DNA of 64,000 bases, taken from Streptomyces sp. F001. GTDB taxonomy: Bacteria > Actinomycetota > Actinomycetes > Streptomycetales > Streptomycetaceae. The stretch lies in NCBI RefSeq assembly GCF_004187715.1, contig NZ_QZWF01000003.1, forward strand, positions 496,001 to 560,000, written 5' to 3'. The position numbers and the translations under genes are program-made. Each line of letters begins with the position of its first letter. Within the stretch, counting starts at the first letter, position 1. This document shows positions 18,104 through 31,068 of the stretch, piece after piece. A model generated the notes under the pieces. That model ran no database searches and was not told where the DNA came from. It worked only from the letters and a program-made list of their open reading frames with translations.

Positions 18104-20043
18104 GTGGCTGACGTACCTGCCGATCTTGCCGCAGTGTGGCCACGAGTTCTCGAGCAGCTTCTCGGTGAGGGCCGCGGGCAGGGCGTCGAGGCCAAGGACG
18201 AGCACTGGATCCGGCGCTGCCAGCCCCTCGCACTGGTCGCCGACACCGCCCTGCTGGCCGTACCGAACGAGTTTGCGAAGGGCGTACTCGAGGGCCGCCT
18301 CGCCCCGATCGTGAGCGAGACGCTGAGCCGTGAGTGCGGCCGCCCGATCCGCATCGCGATCACCGTCGACGACTCCGCCGGCGAGACCCCGCCCGTCGGC
18401 GCCCCCACCCAGCCCAGCCGCGCTACGAGGAGCCGGAACTCCCCGCTCCGTCCAGCCAGTACGAGGGCTACGGCCGGCACCGCTCCGAACGGCGCCCCGG
18501 AGCGTCCGGCGACCAGCTCCCCACGGCCCGCCCCGCCTACCCGGCGGAGTACCAGCGCCCCGAGCCGGGCGCCTGGCCACGGTCGGCGCAGGACGAGTAC
18601 AGCTGGCAGCAGCCGCGGCTCGGCTTCCCGGAACGGGACCCCTATGCAACGCCGTCACAGGACGCGTACGGCTCACCGCCGCAGGACGCGTACGGCTCAC
18701 CCTCGCAGGACGCGTACGGCTCACCGTCCCGCGACTCCTATGGCTCCCCGGCGCAGGACTCGTACGGATCACCCTCGCAGGAGTACCGCCAGCAGGGCAT
18801 GGAGCGCCCGTCGTACGACCAGCAGCGCTCCGACTACGACCCGTCACGCGGCGACTACGACCAGCGCGACGCCCGACGGGAACTGCCCGAGCAGCAGGGC
18901 AGCGCCGGGCCCCCACACCGTGGCCCGGCGGGCACCTCGCTGCCCGCGTCCAGTGGCGCGCCAGGCCCGCTGGCGGCGCAGCCCGCACCGGCGACCGGCC
19001 CCGGTGAGCCGACCGCGCGACTGAACCCGAAGTACCTCTTCGACACGTTCGTCATCGGCGCCTCGAACCGCTTCGCGCACGCAGCTGCGGTGGCCGTCGC
19101 CGAAGCGCCGGCCAAGGCGTACAACCCCCTGTTCATCTATGGGGAGTCGGGGCTCGGCAAGACGCACCTGCTGCACGCGATCGGACACTACGCGCGGAGC
19201 CTCTACCCGGGCACGCGTGTGCGGTACGTGAGCTCGGAGGAGTTCACCAACGAGTTCATCAACTCCATCCGCGACGGCAAGGGCGACAGTTTCCGCAAGC
19301 GGTACCGCGAGATGGACATCCTGCTCGTCGACGACATCCAGTTCCTGGCGGACAAGGAGTCGACGCAGGAGGAGTTCTTCCACACCTTCAACACGCTCCA
19401 CAACGACAACAAGCAGATCGTGCTCTCCAGCGACCGGCCGCCCAAGCAGCTGGTGACGCTGGAGGACCGGCTGCGGAACCGTTTCGAGTGGGGCCTGATC
19501 ACCGACGTCCAGCCGCCCGAGCTGGAGACGCGGATCGCGATTCTGCGCAAGAAGGCGGTGCAGGAGCAGCTCAACGCCCCGCCAGAGGTACTGGAGTTCA
19601 TCGCCTCGCGGATCTCGCGCAACATCCGCGAGCTGGAGGGCGCGCTGATCCGGGTGACGGCGTTCGCGTCGCTCAACCGGCAGCCGGTGGACCTGGGCCT
19701 GACGGAGATCGTCCTGAAGGATCTGATCCCCGGCGGCGAGGACTCCGCCCCCGAGATCACCTCGACGGCCATCATGAGCGCGACCGCCGACTACTTCGGC
19801 CTCACGGTCGAGGACCTGTGCGGAACCTCGCGCGGGCGCGCGCTGGTGACGGCCCGGCAGATCGCCATGTACCTGTGCCGCGAGCTGACGGACCTGTCCC
19901 TGCCGAAGATCGGCGCGCTGTTCGGCGGCCGCGACCACACGACGGTGATGCACGCCGACCGCAAAATCCGCAATCTGATGGCCGAGCGGCGCTCCATCTA
20001 CAACCAGGTCACCGAGCTGACGAACCGCATCAAGAACGGCTGA
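18104..20043 (+). CDS. dnaA: Replication initiator DnaA (one frameshift in this sequence)
   Basis: Initiator ATPase that binds oriC and opens it. Domain I begins at GTG 18104 ([20 protein letters not shown]). Domain II is a very long Pro/Gln/Tyr-rich linker, typical of Streptomyces, with five 24-bp repeats at 18658-18777. Domain III has Walker A ([14 protein letters not shown]), Walker B ([15 protein letters not shown]) and the box VII Arg region. Domain IV ends with the DNA-binding signature [16 protein letters not shown]. Residues before about 18410 are in one frame and those after about 18420 in the next. One base is missing around 18408-18422, and repair joins PTQPS to [16 protein letters not shown], giving about 646 aa. 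Because dnaA is essential, a sequence error is far more likely than a real mutation. Confidence 0.95.
18658..18777 (+). repeat. Five 24-bp tandem repeats in dnaA domain II
   Basis: Units begin at 18658, 18682, 18706, 18730 and 18754. Units 1-3 encode QDAYGSPP or QDAYGSPS, unit 4 is RDSYGSPA and unit 5 is QDSYGSPS. The first three units are nearly identical in DNA (CAGGACGCGTACGGCTCACC), suggesting recent expansion or a slippage-prone segment. Confidence 0.9.
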
Positions 20044-20064
20044 CACAGCCGTCCTACGCCTCTG

Positions 20065-20098
20065 AGGGCGCCCCGGGACGAGGTCCCCGGGGCGCCCT
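20065..20098 (+). terminator. dnaA terminator
   Basis: A 13-bp G+C-rich stem (AGGGCGCCCCGGG and its complement) with an eight-base loop starts 22 bases after the dnaA stop. It separates dnaA transcription from oriC. Confidence 0.85.
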
Positions 20099-20139
20099 TC
20101 GTCGTTCGCCGGCCACCCGCGGTTCGATTACGAGCCGGG

Positions 20140-20720
20140 TTACGGCCACTCTCCACAGATTCGGTGACTTTCTGCCGTCCACATCCTGGGGACTGCGAAG
20201 TTGTCCAGATCGTGTCCACAGCCCGGCTTGTTGAAGGACCATCAGACCAGGTCAAGTGGTTGTGGATCGGTGGACGAAGGATCTCCACAGACTGTGGACA
20301 GGCAGGTGATCCACAGACTGTGCACGGAGTTGTCCACCGGCCACCCACAGGCCGGGGCAGGTTGTCCCCAGTGGTGCCTACCTTCTCCACAGCTCTGTCC
20401 ACTGTTCGGCAACACGACGCGCCTGCTCACCGGGCCGAGTGAAAGGCGTCACACAAAGCTGCCGGGTTGGGCTGTGGGAAACATGGGTAAAGCTGGGGAC
20501 GGCGCTGGGGAGAACTCGCCCCACCCTGTGCATGGGGTGTGCAGAACTTTCCGTTCTCCACAGAAGTGTTCAGTTGTCCACCGTCTCGGCCCACAGGCCC
20601 CGTGGACAAAATTTCCGCCCTGAGCTGGGATAACGTAGTTATCCACGGTATCCACAGGCCCTACTACTACTCCCAACTAGAGAGAGCTGGGAATCCGTTT
20701 CGAAGAGGGCCCTGTGCACA
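20140..20720. other. Chromosomal replication origin oriC (DnaA-box array)
   Basis: Gene-free dnaA-dnaN interval with about 18-19 DnaA-box-like 9-mers around the consensus TTGTCCACA. Forward copies start near 20149, 20175, 20201, 20212, 20281, 20307, 20330, 20362, 20383, 20395, 20554, 20574, 20639 and 20648. Reverse copies start near 20261, 20293, 20473 and 20601. The boxes fall in two groups (20149-20403 and 20554-20656) separated by a stretch with few boxes. An inverted pair GGATAAC-GTA-GTTATCC at 20628-20644 lies in the least G+C-rich part. The count and arrangement agree with published Streptomyces oriC regions of about 19 boxes. The melting site cannot be fixed from sequence alone. Confidence 0.95.
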
Positions 20721-20899
20721 ACTCGCTCTTCGGCGTCCTGCTGCCCCTCGTCACGACTTGACCCCGAGAGGCACCTACTGTCAGTGCGGTGCGTCAGACT
20801 GTTCCCCGGTGTCCTTCCCGTCCCAGGGCCCGCGACACCGAGACAGACGACGAAGCCAGGCAGGGCGAGAAGCGCCGGCAACAGCAGGAGGCGGCAACA

Positions 20900-22030
20900 G
20901 TGAAGATCCGGGTGGAACGCGACGTACTCGCGGAGGCAGTGGCCTGGGCGGCGCGCAGCCTCCCGGCCCGTCCGCCGGCGCCTGTCCTCGCCGGCCTGCT
21001 GCTGAAGGCCGAGGACGGCCAGCTGAGCCTGTCCAGCTTCGACTACGAGGTCTCCGCGCGCGTGTCGGTGGAGGCGGAGGTCGAGGAGGAGGGCACGGTC
21101 CTGGTCTCGGGCCGACTGCTCGCCGACATCTCCCGCGCCCTCCCCAACCGACCGGTGGAGATTTCCACAGACGGTGTACGGGCAACGGTGGTCTGCGGCT
21201 CCTCGCGCTTCACACTCCACACCCTGCCTGTGGAGGAGTACCCGGCGCTGCCGCAGATGCCGAACGCCACGGGCACGGTCCCCGGCGAGGTCTTCGCCGC
21301 CGCGGCCGCCCAGGTCGCCATCGCCGCCGGTCGTGACGACACGCTGCCCGTCCTCACCGGTGTGCGCATCGAGATCGAGGGCGACCGGGTCACCCTGGCC
21401 TCGACGGACCGCTACCGCTTCGCGGTCCGCGAGTTCCTCTGGAAGCCGGAGAACCCGGACGCCTCTGCGGTCGCCCTGGTGCCCGCCAAGACGCTCCTGG
21501 ACACGGCCAAGGCGCTGACCAGCGGCGACACCGTGATCCTGGCGCTGTCCGGCTCGGGCGCGGGCGAGGGTCTGATCGGCTTCGAGGGCGCCGGTCGCCG
21601 TACGACGACCCGCCTCCTGGAGGGCGACCTCCCGAAGTACCGCACGCTGTTCCCGACCGAGTTCAACTCCGTCGCCGTGATCGAGACCGCGCCTTTCGTG
21701 GAAGCCGTCAAGCGTGTGGCCCTGGTCGCCGAGCGGAACACTCCGGTGCGGCTCAGCTTCGAGCAGGGCGTGCTCATCCTGGAGGCCGGCTCCAGCGACG
21801 ACGCACAGGCTGTGGAACGGGTGGACGCCCAGCTGGAGGGCGATGACATCTCGATCGCCTTCAACCCGACGTTCCTGCTGGACGGACTGAGCGCCATCGA
21901 CTCCCCGGTGGCCCAGCTGTCGTTCACGACGTCCACGAAGCCCGCGCTGCTCAGCGGCAAGCCGGCGCTGGATGCCGAGGCGGACGAGGCCTACAAGTAC
22001 CTGATCATGCCGGTGCGCCTGAGCGGCTGA
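20900..22030 (+). CDS. dnaN: DNA polymerase III beta sliding clamp
   Basis: 376-aa clamp with three repeats of the DnaN fold, opening KIRVERDVLAEAVAWAARSL and ending AYKYLIMPVRLSG, the canonical C-terminus. It encircles DNA and tethers polymerase. GTG 20900 is chosen, with AGGAGG about eight bases upstream. An earlier in-frame start at 20789 would add non-conserved residues. It lies directly after oriC, as in most actinobacteria. Confidence 0.97.
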   Translation: MKIRVERDVLAEAVAWAARSLPARPPAPVLAGLLLKAEDGQLSLSSFDYEVSARVSVEAEVEEEGTVLVSGRLLADISRALPNRPVEISTDGVRATVVCGSSRFTLHTLPVEEYPALPQMPNATGTVPGEVFAAAAAQVAIAAGRDDTLPVLTGVRIEIEGDRVTLASTDRYRFAVREFLWKPENPDASAVALVPAKTLLDTAKALTSGDTVILALSGSGAGEGLIGFEGAGRRTTTRLLEGDLPKYRTLFPTEFNSVAVIETAPFVEAVKRVALVAERNTPVRLSFEQGVLILEAGSSDDAQAVERVDAQLEGDDISIAFNPTFLLDGLSAIDSPVAQLSFTTSTKPALLSGKPALDAEADEAYKYLIMPVRLSG

Positions 22031-22038
22031 CGCTGCCG

Positions 22039-22078
22039 ACGGTTGTCCACAGGCGGTGCGGTCCGAGTGGACAACCGT
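22039..22078. terminator. Inverted repeat with facing DnaA boxes after dnaN
   Basis: A perfect 12-bp stem (ACGGTTGTCCAC and complement) with a 16-base loop starts nine bases after the dnaN stop. Each arm is also a DnaA-box match: TTGTCCACA at 22043-22051 and, inverted, AGTGGACAA at 22066-22074. It may act as terminator, DnaA-binding site or both. Confidence 0.6.
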
Positions 22079-22219
22079 GCCCGTCGATCCCTCGAAGCCG
22101 CAGGTGAGGGGCTACGTATGAGCGCGTATGCCCACAGGTGTGCGTGACCGTCCGGGTTTAGGCTCGGACGCGGGTACGAAGGTGCCTCACACGCCACAGC
22201 AACCTAAGGAACACAACTG

Positions 22220-23095
22220 ATGGAGCTCGGTCTCGTCGGCCTCGGCAAGATGGGCGGCAACATGCGCGAGCGGATCCGCCGCGCGGGCCACACCGTCATC
22301 GGATACGACCGCAACCCGGACCTCGCGGATGTCCACAGCCTCGAAGAGCTTGTGGGCAAGCTGCAGGGCCCGCGGGTCGTGTGGGTGATGGTCCCGGCCG
22401 GTGCACCCACCCAGTCGACCATCGACGAACTCGCCGAGCTGCTGGAGCCTGGTGACGTCGTCGTGGACGGCGGGAACTCGCGCTGGACGGACGACGAGAA
22501 GCACGCCGAGGAGCTGGCCGCCAAGGGCATAGGCTTTGTCGACTGCGGCGTCTCCGGCGGCGTCTGGGGCCTGGAAAACGGCTACGCGCTGATGTACGGC
22601 GGCGACGCGGAGAACGTCGCCAAGGTGCAGCCGATCTTCGACGCGCTCAAGCCCAAGGGCGACTCCGGCTCTGTGCATGCCGGCAAGGTCGGCGCGGGCC
22701 ACTTCGCGAAGATGGTCCACAACGGCATCGAGTACGCGATGATGCAGGCCTACGCCGAGGGCTGGGAGCTGCTGGAGAAGGTCGACTCCGTGACCGACGT
22801 CCGGGAGGTCTTCCGGTCCTGGCAGGAGGGCACTGTCATCCGCTCCTGGCTGCTCGACCTTGCGGTCAACGCCCTCGACGAGGACGAGCACCTGGAGCAG
22901 CTCAAGGGTTATGCACAGGACTCCGGCGAGGGCCGCTGGACTGTGGAGGCCGCGATCGACAACGCCGTGCCGCTGCCCGCGATCACGGCTTCCCTCTTCG
23001 CGCGGTTCGCGTCGCGCCAGGAGGACTCTCCGCAGATGAAGATGATCGCGGCGCTGCGGAACCAGTTCGGCGGCCACGCGGTCGAGAAGAAGTAG
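22220..23095 (+). CDS. gnd: 6-phosphogluconate dehydrogenase (decarboxylating), short form
   Basis: Oxidoreductase of 291 aa. It has the N-terminal NAD(P)-binding GLGKMGGNM motif, VDGGNSRWTDDEKHAEELA and the substrate motif CGVSGGVWGLENGYALMYGG. The catalytic region KVGAGHFAKMVHNGIEYAMM supplies the Lys. It is the short Gnd type found between dnaN and recF in Streptomyces and probably oxidises 6-phosphogluconate to ribulose 5-phosphate and CO2. ATG start with AAGGA eleven bases upstream. The 190-bp upstream gap carries the dnaN hairpin. Confidence 0.92.
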   Translation: MELGLVGLGKMGGNMRERIRRAGHTVIGYDRNPDLADVHSLEELVGKLQGPRVVWVMVPAGAPTQSTIDELAELLEPGDVVVDGGNSRWTDDEKHAEELAAKGIGFVDCGVSGGVWGLENGYALMYGGDAENVAKVQPIFDALKPKGDSGSVHAGKVGAGHFAKMVHNGIEYAMMQAYAEGWELLEKVDSVTDVREVFRSWQEGTVIRSWLLDLAVNALDEDEHLEQLKGYAQDSGEGRWTVEAAIDNAVPLPAITASLFARFASRQEDSPQMKMIAALRNQFGGHAVEKK

Positions 23096-23134
23096 CGAGT
23101 AACACAGGACACCGGGGGAGGTCGGCGCACCACC

Positions 23135-24256
23135 ATGCACGTCACGCATCTGTCGCTGGCCGACTTCCGCTCGTATGCCCGGGTCGAGGTCCCGCTCGAC
23201 CCGGGCGTCACCGCCTTCGTCGGGCCCAATGGGCAGGGCAAGACGAATCTTGTCGAGGCCGTCGGTTACCTCGCCACTCTCGGCAGCCACCGGGTCGCCT
23301 CCGACGCCCCCCTCGTCCGCATGGGTGCCGACCGCGCGATCATCCGCGCGCAGGTCCGCCAGGGCGACCGGCAGCAGCTGGTGGAGCTGGAGCTGAACCC
23401 TGGCAAGGCCAACCGCGCCCGCATCAACAGGTCCTCACAGGTCAGGCCCCGTGATGTGCTGGGCATCGTGCGCACCGTGATGTTCGCGCCCGAGGACCTC
23501 GCCCTGGTGAAGGGCGACCCGGGGGAGCGGCGCCGCTTCCTCGACGAGCTGATCACCGCCCGTTCGCCGCGCATGGCCGGAGTGCGCTCCGACTACGAGC
23601 GTGTCCTCAGGCAGCGGAACACGCTGCTGAAGTCGGCCGCGCTGGCCCGTCGGCACGGGGGCCGCTCGATGGACCTGTCCACCCTCGACGTATGGGATCA
23701 GCATCTCGCGCGCGCGGGTGCCGAGCTGCTCGCCCAGCGCCTCGACCTGATCGCCGCGCTTCAGCCGCTCGCCGACAAGGCGTACGAGCAGCTGGCCCCC
23801 GGCGGCGGCCCGGTCGCTCTGGAGTACAAGGCGTCGTCTCCGGGCGACGCGCACACCCGCGAGGCCCTTTTCGAGCAGCTGATTGCCGCGCTGGCCGAGG
23901 CCCGGAAGCAGGAGATCGAGCGGGGCGTCACCCTCGTAGGGCCCCATCGGGACGATGTGATTCTCAAACTCGGTGAGCTGCCTGCCAAGGGGTACGCCTC
24001 CCATGGGGAGTCCTGGTCCTACGCGCTGGCGCTGCGCCTCGCGTCGTACGACCTGCTGCGCGCCGAGGGCAACGAGCCTGTGCTGATCCTCGACGACGTC
24101 TTCGCGGAGCTGGACACCCGTCGGCGCGAGCGCCTGGCCGAGCTGGTTGCGCCCGGCGAGCAGGTGCTGGTGACGGCAGCGGTCGACGACGACGTACCGC
24201 ATGTGCTGGCGGGGGCGCGGTACACGGTGTCGGACGGGACGGTGGAGCGCGTATGA
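23135..24256 (+). CDS. recF: DNA replication and repair protein RecF
   Basis: SMC-like ATPase of 373 aa. The Walker [16 protein letters not shown] is near residues 28-42, the signature is around [14 protein letters not shown], and Walker B is [20 protein letters not shown]. It loads RecA on gapped DNA with RecO/RecR. ATG start following a GGGGGAGG site. The last four bases overlap the DUF721 gene (ATGA), indicating coupling. Confidence 0.96.
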   Translation: MHVTHLSLADFRSYARVEVPLDPGVTAFVGPNGQGKTNLVEAVGYLATLGSHRVASDAPLVRMGADRAIIRAQVRQGDRQQLVELELNPGKANRARINRSSQVRPRDVLGIVRTVMFAPEDLALVKGDPGERRRFLDELITARSPRMAGVRSDYERVLRQRNTLLKSAALARRHGGRSMDLSTLDVWDQHLARAGAELLAQRLDLIAALQPLADKAYEQLAPGGGPVALEYKASSPGDAHTREALFEQLIAALAEARKQEIERGVTLVGPHRDDVILKLGELPAKGYASHGESWSYALALRLASYDLLRAEGNEPVLILDDVFAELDTRRRERLAELVAPGEQVLVTAAVDDDVPHVLAGARYTVSDGTVERV

Positions 24257-24780
24257 GCACCGATGAACCGGCACCCAAGGGGACCCCTTCCGGCGTCGAC
24301 CTCGCGCGGGTCGCGCTGCGGGCGGCGAAGGAGCAGGCACGCGCGCGTGGGGATGCGGCGCAGCAGAAGAAGCAGGCGCGGCGTGGCGGCCTGCGCTCCG
24401 GGGCGCGCGCCGACGGCCGCGACCCGATGGCGCTCGGTGCGGCGATCAACCGGCTGATCAGTGAGCGGGGCTGGGAGGCCCCGGCCGCGGTGGGCGGCGT
24501 GATGGGCCGATGGCCGCAGATCGTCGGCGAGGACGTGGCCAAGCACTGCGTTCCGGAGAAGTACGACGAGGACGAGCGGGTGCTGGTCGTGCGCTGCGAC
24601 TCCACGGCCTGGGCGACGAACCTGCGGCTGCTCGCGCCCACGCTGGTCGCCCGCCTCAACGAGGACCTCGGGCACGGCGCGGTGAAGCAGATCAAGGTGT
24701 ACGGGCCCGGCGGCCCTGCCCGCCGCTACGGCCCCTTGCGTGCGCCCGGCAGCACGGGCTCCGGCGACACCTACGGGTGA
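24253..24780 (+). CDS. DUF721 (DciA-like) protein
   Basis: Protein of 175 aa. A basic N-terminal segment ([20 protein letters not shown]) precedes the DUF721 domain ([33 protein letters not shown], then [17 protein letters not shown] and [10 protein letters not shown]). DUF721 includes DciA, the ancestral loader or partner of the replicative helicase DnaB; M. tuberculosis Rv0004 is the actinobacterial example at the same locus. A helicase-loading role here is inference from family and position. It overlaps recF by four bases. Confidence 0.88.
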   Translation: MSTDEPAPKGTPSGVDLARVALRAAKEQARARGDAAQQKKQARRGGLRSGARADGRDPMALGAAINRLISERGWEAPAAVGGVMGRWPQIVGEDVAKHCVPEKYDEDERVLVVRCDSTAWATNLRLLAPTLVARLNEDLGHGAVKQIKVYGPGGPARRYGPLRAPGSTGSGDTYG

Positions 24781-27266
<2,486 letters not shown>

Positions 27267-27308
27267 GTCGGTCTCAGCTGACCGCACCAGGAAGGATCTT
27301 CACCAGCT

Positions 27309-29900
27309 ATGGCCGACGAGAACACCCCCGTCACGCCTGAAGAAGAGGGCCCGGCCCTCCGTGTCGAGCCCGTCGGGCTCGAGACGGAGATGCAGCGCTC
27401 CTACCTCGACTACGCGATGTCCGTCATCGTCTCCCGCGCGCTGCCGGACGTCCGGGACGGCCTCAAGCCCGTCCACCGCCGCGTCCTGTACGCGATGTAC
27501 GACGGCGGCTACCGCCCCGAGCGCGGCTTCTACAAGTGCGCGCGTGTCGTGGGCGACGTCATGGGCAACTACCACCCCCACGGCGACAGCTCCATCTACG
27601 ACGCGCTGGTCCGCCTGGCCCAGCCGTGGGCGATGCGCATGCCGCTCGTCGACTCCAACGGCAACTTCGGCTCCCCGGGCAACGACCCGGCGGCGGCCAT
27701 GCGCTACACCGAGTGCAAGATGGCGCCGCTGTCGATGGAGATGGTCCGCGACATCGACGAGGAGACCGTCGACTTCACGGACAACTACGACGGCCGCTCC
27801 CAGGAGCCGACCGTCCTGCCCGCCCGCTTCCCGAACCTGCTGATCAACGGCTCCGCCGGTATCGCGGTCGGCATGGCCACCAACATCCCCCCGCACAACC
27901 TGCGTGAGGTCGCGGCCGGCGCCCAGTGGTACCTGGAGCACCCGGAGGCCAGCCACGAGGAGCTGCTGGACGCGCTCATCGAGCGCATCAAGGGCCCCGA
28001 TTTCCCGACCGGTGCCCTTGTGGTGGGCCGTAAGGGCATCGAGGAGGCCTACCGCACCGGCCGCGGCTCGATCACCATGCGCGCGGTCGTCGAGGTCGAG
28101 GAGATCCAGGGCCGCCAGTGCCTGGTGGTCACGGAGCTGCCGTATCAGGTCAACCCCGACAACCTCGCACAGAAGATCGCCGACCTGGTGAAGGACGGCA
28201 AGATCGGCGGCATCGCGGACGTCCGCGACGAGACGAGCTCCCGCACGGGCCAGCGCCTTGTCATCGTCCTGAAGCGGGACGCGGTCGCCAAGGTCGTACT
28301 GAACAACCTCTACAAGCACACCGACCTGCAGACGAACTTCGGCGCCAACATGCTGGCGCTGGTCGACGGTGTGCCGCGCACGCTGTCCCTGGACGCGTTC
28401 ATCCGCCACTGGGTGACGCACCAGATCGAGGTCATCGTCCGCCGTACGCGCTTCAGGCTGCGCAAGGCCGAGGAGCGGGCGCACATCCTGCGCGGTCTGC
28501 TGAAGGCGCTGGATGCCATCGACGAGGTCATTGCGCTGATCCGGGCCAGTGACACGGTCGAGATCGCGCGTACCGGCCTGATGGAGCTCCTGGAGATCGA
28601 CGAGATCCAGGCCAACGCCATCCTCGAGATGCAGCTGCGCCGACTGGCCGCCCTGGAGCGCCAGAAGATCGTTCAGGAGCACGACGAGCTCCAGGCGAAG
28701 ATCACCGAGTACAACGAGATCCTCGCCTCGCCGATCCGCCAGCGCGGAATCGTCAGCGAGGAACTCGCCGCGATCGTCGAGAAGTACGGCGACGACCGCA
28801 AGACCCAGCTGATCCCCTACGACGGTGACATGTCCATCGAGGACCTCATCGCCGAGGAGGACATCGTCGTCACGGTCACGCGCGGCGGTTACGTCAAGCG
28901 GACCAAGACGGACGACTACCGGGCGCAGAAGCGCGGCGGCAAGGGCGTACGCGGTACGAAGCTGAAGGAAGACGACATCGTCGACCACTTCTTCGTTTCG
29001 ACGACCCACCACTGGCTGCTGTTCTTCACCAACAAGGGCCGGGTGTACCGGGCCAAGGCCTACGAGCTGCCGGACGCCGGCCGGGACGCGCGCGGCCAGC
29101 ATGTCGCCAACCTGCTGGCTTTCCAGCCGGACGAGGCGATCGCCGAGATCCTCGCGATCCGTGACTACGAGGCGGCGCCGTATCTGGTCCTGGCCACGAA
29201 GGCCGGTCTGGTCAAGAAGACGCCGCTGAAGGATTACGATTCGCCCCGCTCCGGCGGCGTGATCGCGATCAATCTCCGTGAAAGGGAGGACGGTTCCGAT
29301 GACGAACTGATCGGAGCCGAACTCGTGTCGCCCGACGACGATCTGCTGCTGATCAGCAAGAAGGCGCAGTCGATCAGGTTCACCGCGACGGACGAGTCGC
29401 TGCGCCCCATGGGTCGAGCGACCTCGGGCGTCAAGGGCATGAGTTTCCGTGCGGGAGACGAACTCCTCTCGATGAATGTTGTTCGACCCGGTACGTTCGT
29501 GTTCACTGCCACCGACGGCGGGTACGCGAAGCGGACCGCTGTCGACGAGTACCGCGTCCAGGGTCGCGGCGGTCTCGGCATCAAGGCCGCCAAGATCGTC
29601 GAGGACCGTGGATCGCTCGTCGGCGCGCTGGTGGTCGAGGAGACCGACGAGATCCTCGCCATCACGCTGTCCGGCGGTGTGATTCGCACGCGAGTCAACG
29701 AGGTCAGGGAGACGGGCCGTGACACCATGGGCGTCCAACTGATCAATCTGGGCAAGCGCGATGCCGTGGTCGGTATCGCACGTAACGCCGAGGCGGGACG
29801 TGAGGCGGAGGAGGTTGACGGCGTCATTGCCGTCGACGAGACCGTCGAAGGTGCCGCGACCACCGGCACGGACGAGGGTGAGGCGCCCTCGGCCGAGTAG
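27309..29900 (+). CDS. gyrA: DNA gyrase subunit A
   Basis: 863-aa breakage-reunion subunit. The catalytic Tyr133 lies in AMRYTECKM. The quinolone-resistance region [18 protein letters not shown] has Ser94 and Asp98, the residues equivalent to E. coli Ser83 and Asp87, so it looks wild type. The C-terminal beta-pinwheel has a GyrA box (QKRGGKGV at about residues 541-548). The final 40 residues are acidic. ATG start with AGGAAGGA upstream, 42 bp after gyrB, so gyrBA is an operon. Confidence 0.97.
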   Translation: MADENTPVTPEEEGPALRVEPVGLETEMQRSYLDYAMSVIVSRALPDVRDGLKPVHRRVLYAMYDGGYRPERGFYKCARVVGDVMGNYHPHGDSSIYDALVRLAQPWAMRMPLVDSNGNFGSPGNDPAAAMRYTECKMAPLSMEMVRDIDEETVDFTDNYDGRSQEPTVLPARFPNLLINGSAGIAVGMATNIPPHNLREVAAGAQWYLEHPEASHEELLDALIERIKGPDFPTGALVVGRKGIEEAYRTGRGSITMRAVVEVEEIQGRQCLVVTELPYQVNPDNLAQKIADLVKDGKIGGIADVRDETSSRTGQRLVIVLKRDAVAKVVLNNLYKHTDLQTNFGANMLALVDGVPRTLSLDAFIRHWVTHQIEVIVRRTRFRLRKAEERAHILRGLLKALDAIDEVIALIRASDTVEIARTGLMELLEIDEIQANAILEMQLRRLAALERQKIVQEHDELQAKITEYNEILASPIRQRGIVSEELAAIVEKYGDDRKTQLIPYDGDMSIEDLIAEEDIVVTVTRGGYVKRTKTDDYRAQKRGGKGVRGTKLKEDDIVDHFFVSTTHHWLLFFTNKGRVYRAKAYELPDAGRDARGQHVANLLAFQPDEAIAEILAIRDYEAAPYLVLATKAGLVKKTPLKDYDSPRSGGVIAINLREREDGSDDELIGAELVSPDDDLLLISKKAQSIRFTATDESLRPMGRATSGVKGMSFRAGDELLSMNVVRPGTFVFTATDGGYAKRTAVDEYRVQGRGGLGIKAAKIVEDRGSLVGALVVEETDEILAITLSGGVIRTRVNEVRETGRDTMGVQLINLGKRDAVVGIARNAEAGREAEEVDGVIAVDETVEGAATTGTDEGEAPSAE

Positions 29901-29918
29901 CACGAGGAGTGAGTCAGC

Positions 29919-30713
29919 GTGAGCGGAGCCACGGGCGCCGGATCTGCCGGTATCCCTGCCGGTACCTCGACCGGTACGGAAACGGACGGCGGCGGTCGCG
30001 GCTCCGCCGCGCCTGTGACGGACTCCCACACGACCAACTTGCAGGCGATCAAACCCCACGCGACCGACTCGCACTCGCCTGACACTCATGGATCCCAGGG
30101 GGGAACTGTGACGGACACCCGAGGCCCGCAGACCCAGCAGTACGCGGCTGGAGCGGGCCCGGCCGCTCCGGGCGCCCAGCCGTCGGCCCAGTCGGCCGAG
30201 GCGCAGCAGGCGGCGTCCCCGCTCCCCGGGGAGCGCCAGCCTCAGCAACCCACCGGGCCCTACCACCCGCCGCAGGCGTACCAGACGTCCGCTCCCGCCG
30301 GCGCGGTACGACGCCCGCGCACCGGCGCACGCACCACACCCCGGGTCCGCAAAGCCCGGCTGCGGGTGGCCAAGGCCGACCCGTGGTCCGTGATGAAGGT
30401 CAGCTTCCTGCTCTCCATCGCGCTGGGCATCTGCACGATCGTCGCGTCCGCCGTGCTGTGGATGGTCATGGACGCGATGGGCGTGTTCTCGACCGTCGGC
30501 GGCACGATCTCCGAGGCGACCGGCTCGAACGAGTCCAACGGCTTCGACCTGCAGGCGTTCCTGTCGCTGCCCAACGTCCTGCTGTTCGCCACGATCATCG
30601 CGGTCATCGACGTCGTCCTGGCGACGGCCCTCGCGACACTCGGCGCGTTCATCTACAACCTCTCCGCGGGTTTCGTCGGCGGCGTGGAACTGACACTGGC
30701 AGAGGACGAGTGA
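29919..30713 (+). CDS. DUF3566 membrane protein
   Basis: Protein of 264 aa. The first 140 residues are disordered, Gly/Thr/Gln/Pro-rich, followed by a conserved DUF3566 domain (VRKARLRVAKADPWSVMKVS). Two transmembrane helices follow (LLSIALGICTIVASAVLWMV and LLFATIIAVIDVVLATALATL). Its place directly after gyrA is conserved in actinobacteria; the mycobacterial equivalent is called CwsA-adjacent or simply hypothetical. Function is unknown. GTG 29919 has GGAG ten bases upstream. A second in-frame GTG at 30108 has a stronger site (GGGGGGAACT) and could be the real start, removing 63 residues. Confidence 0.85.
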   Translation: MSGATGAGSAGIPAGTSTGTETDGGGRGSAAPVTDSHTTNLQAIKPHATDSHSPDTHGSQGGTVTDTRGPQTQQYAAGAGPAAPGAQPSAQSAEAQQAASPLPGERQPQQPTGPYHPPQAYQTSAPAGAVRRPRTGARTTPRVRKARLRVAKADPWSVMKVSFLLSIALGICTIVASAVLWMVMDAMGVFSTVGGTISEATGSNESNGFDLQAFLSLPNVLLFATIIAVIDVVLATALATLGAFIYNLSAGFVGGVELTLAEDE

Positions 30714-30839
30714 GGCCGGACGAGCCGGTTCGCTGACGGGCCGCTTCAAACCTCCACCGATTATCGATTTTGGGACTGCCCCGGTCGTGCGCTAATCTTC
30801 AGGAGTCAGCGCGCGGGACACACACCGCACAGCGCGGCG

Positions 30840-30912
30840 GGGCTATAGCTCAGTTGGTTAGAGCGCATCCCTGATAAGGATGAGGCCACAGGTTCAAATC
30901 CTGTTAGCCCCA
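30840..30912 (+). tRNA. tRNA-Ile (GAT)
   Basis: Cloverleaf with acceptor GGGCTAT/TTAGCCC, D-arm GCTCAGTTGGTTAGAGC, anticodon GAT at 30873-30875 in CTGATAA, and T-arm ACAGG-TTCAAAT-CCTGT. The 3' end is CCCCA. It is the isolated tRNA-Ile normally found after gyrA in Streptomyces. Confidence 0.95.
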
Positions 30913-30931
30913 CAGATGCAGAACGAAGGCA

Positions 30932-30962
30932 GAGGGTGTCTCCCCAGGTGGGAGGCGCCCTC
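30932..30962 (+). terminator. Terminator after tRNA-Ile
   Basis: A 13-bp stem (GAGGGTGTCTCCC with GGGAGGCGCCCTC, two G-U pairs) has a five-base loop and is followed by TCCGTGTTTT. Confidence 0.8.
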
Positions 30963-31021
30963 TCCGTGTTTTGGCCGGTCGTCACGGGGTCGTCCGTGAT
31001 GCGCCCGCGCTCGGCGACGCG

Positions 31022-31056
31022 AAGAGCGGGCGCCTGAAGGGGAAGCGCCCGCTCTT
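31022..31056 (-). terminator. Terminator of the MFS gene
   Basis: A perfect 12-bp stem (AAGAGCGGGCGC and complement) with an 11-base loop lies 12 bases past the MFS stop codon on the - strand. Confidence 0.8.
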
Positions 31057-31068
31057 GGCCGACGAGGG

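Noticed and set aside
27300..30749. Very long open frame (over 1100 codons) antisense to gyrA and the DUF3566 gene
   Set aside because: It is the mirror of GC-biased codons on the other strand. The product is low-complexity Asp/Arg/Leu/Val sequence with no domain and no ribosome site.
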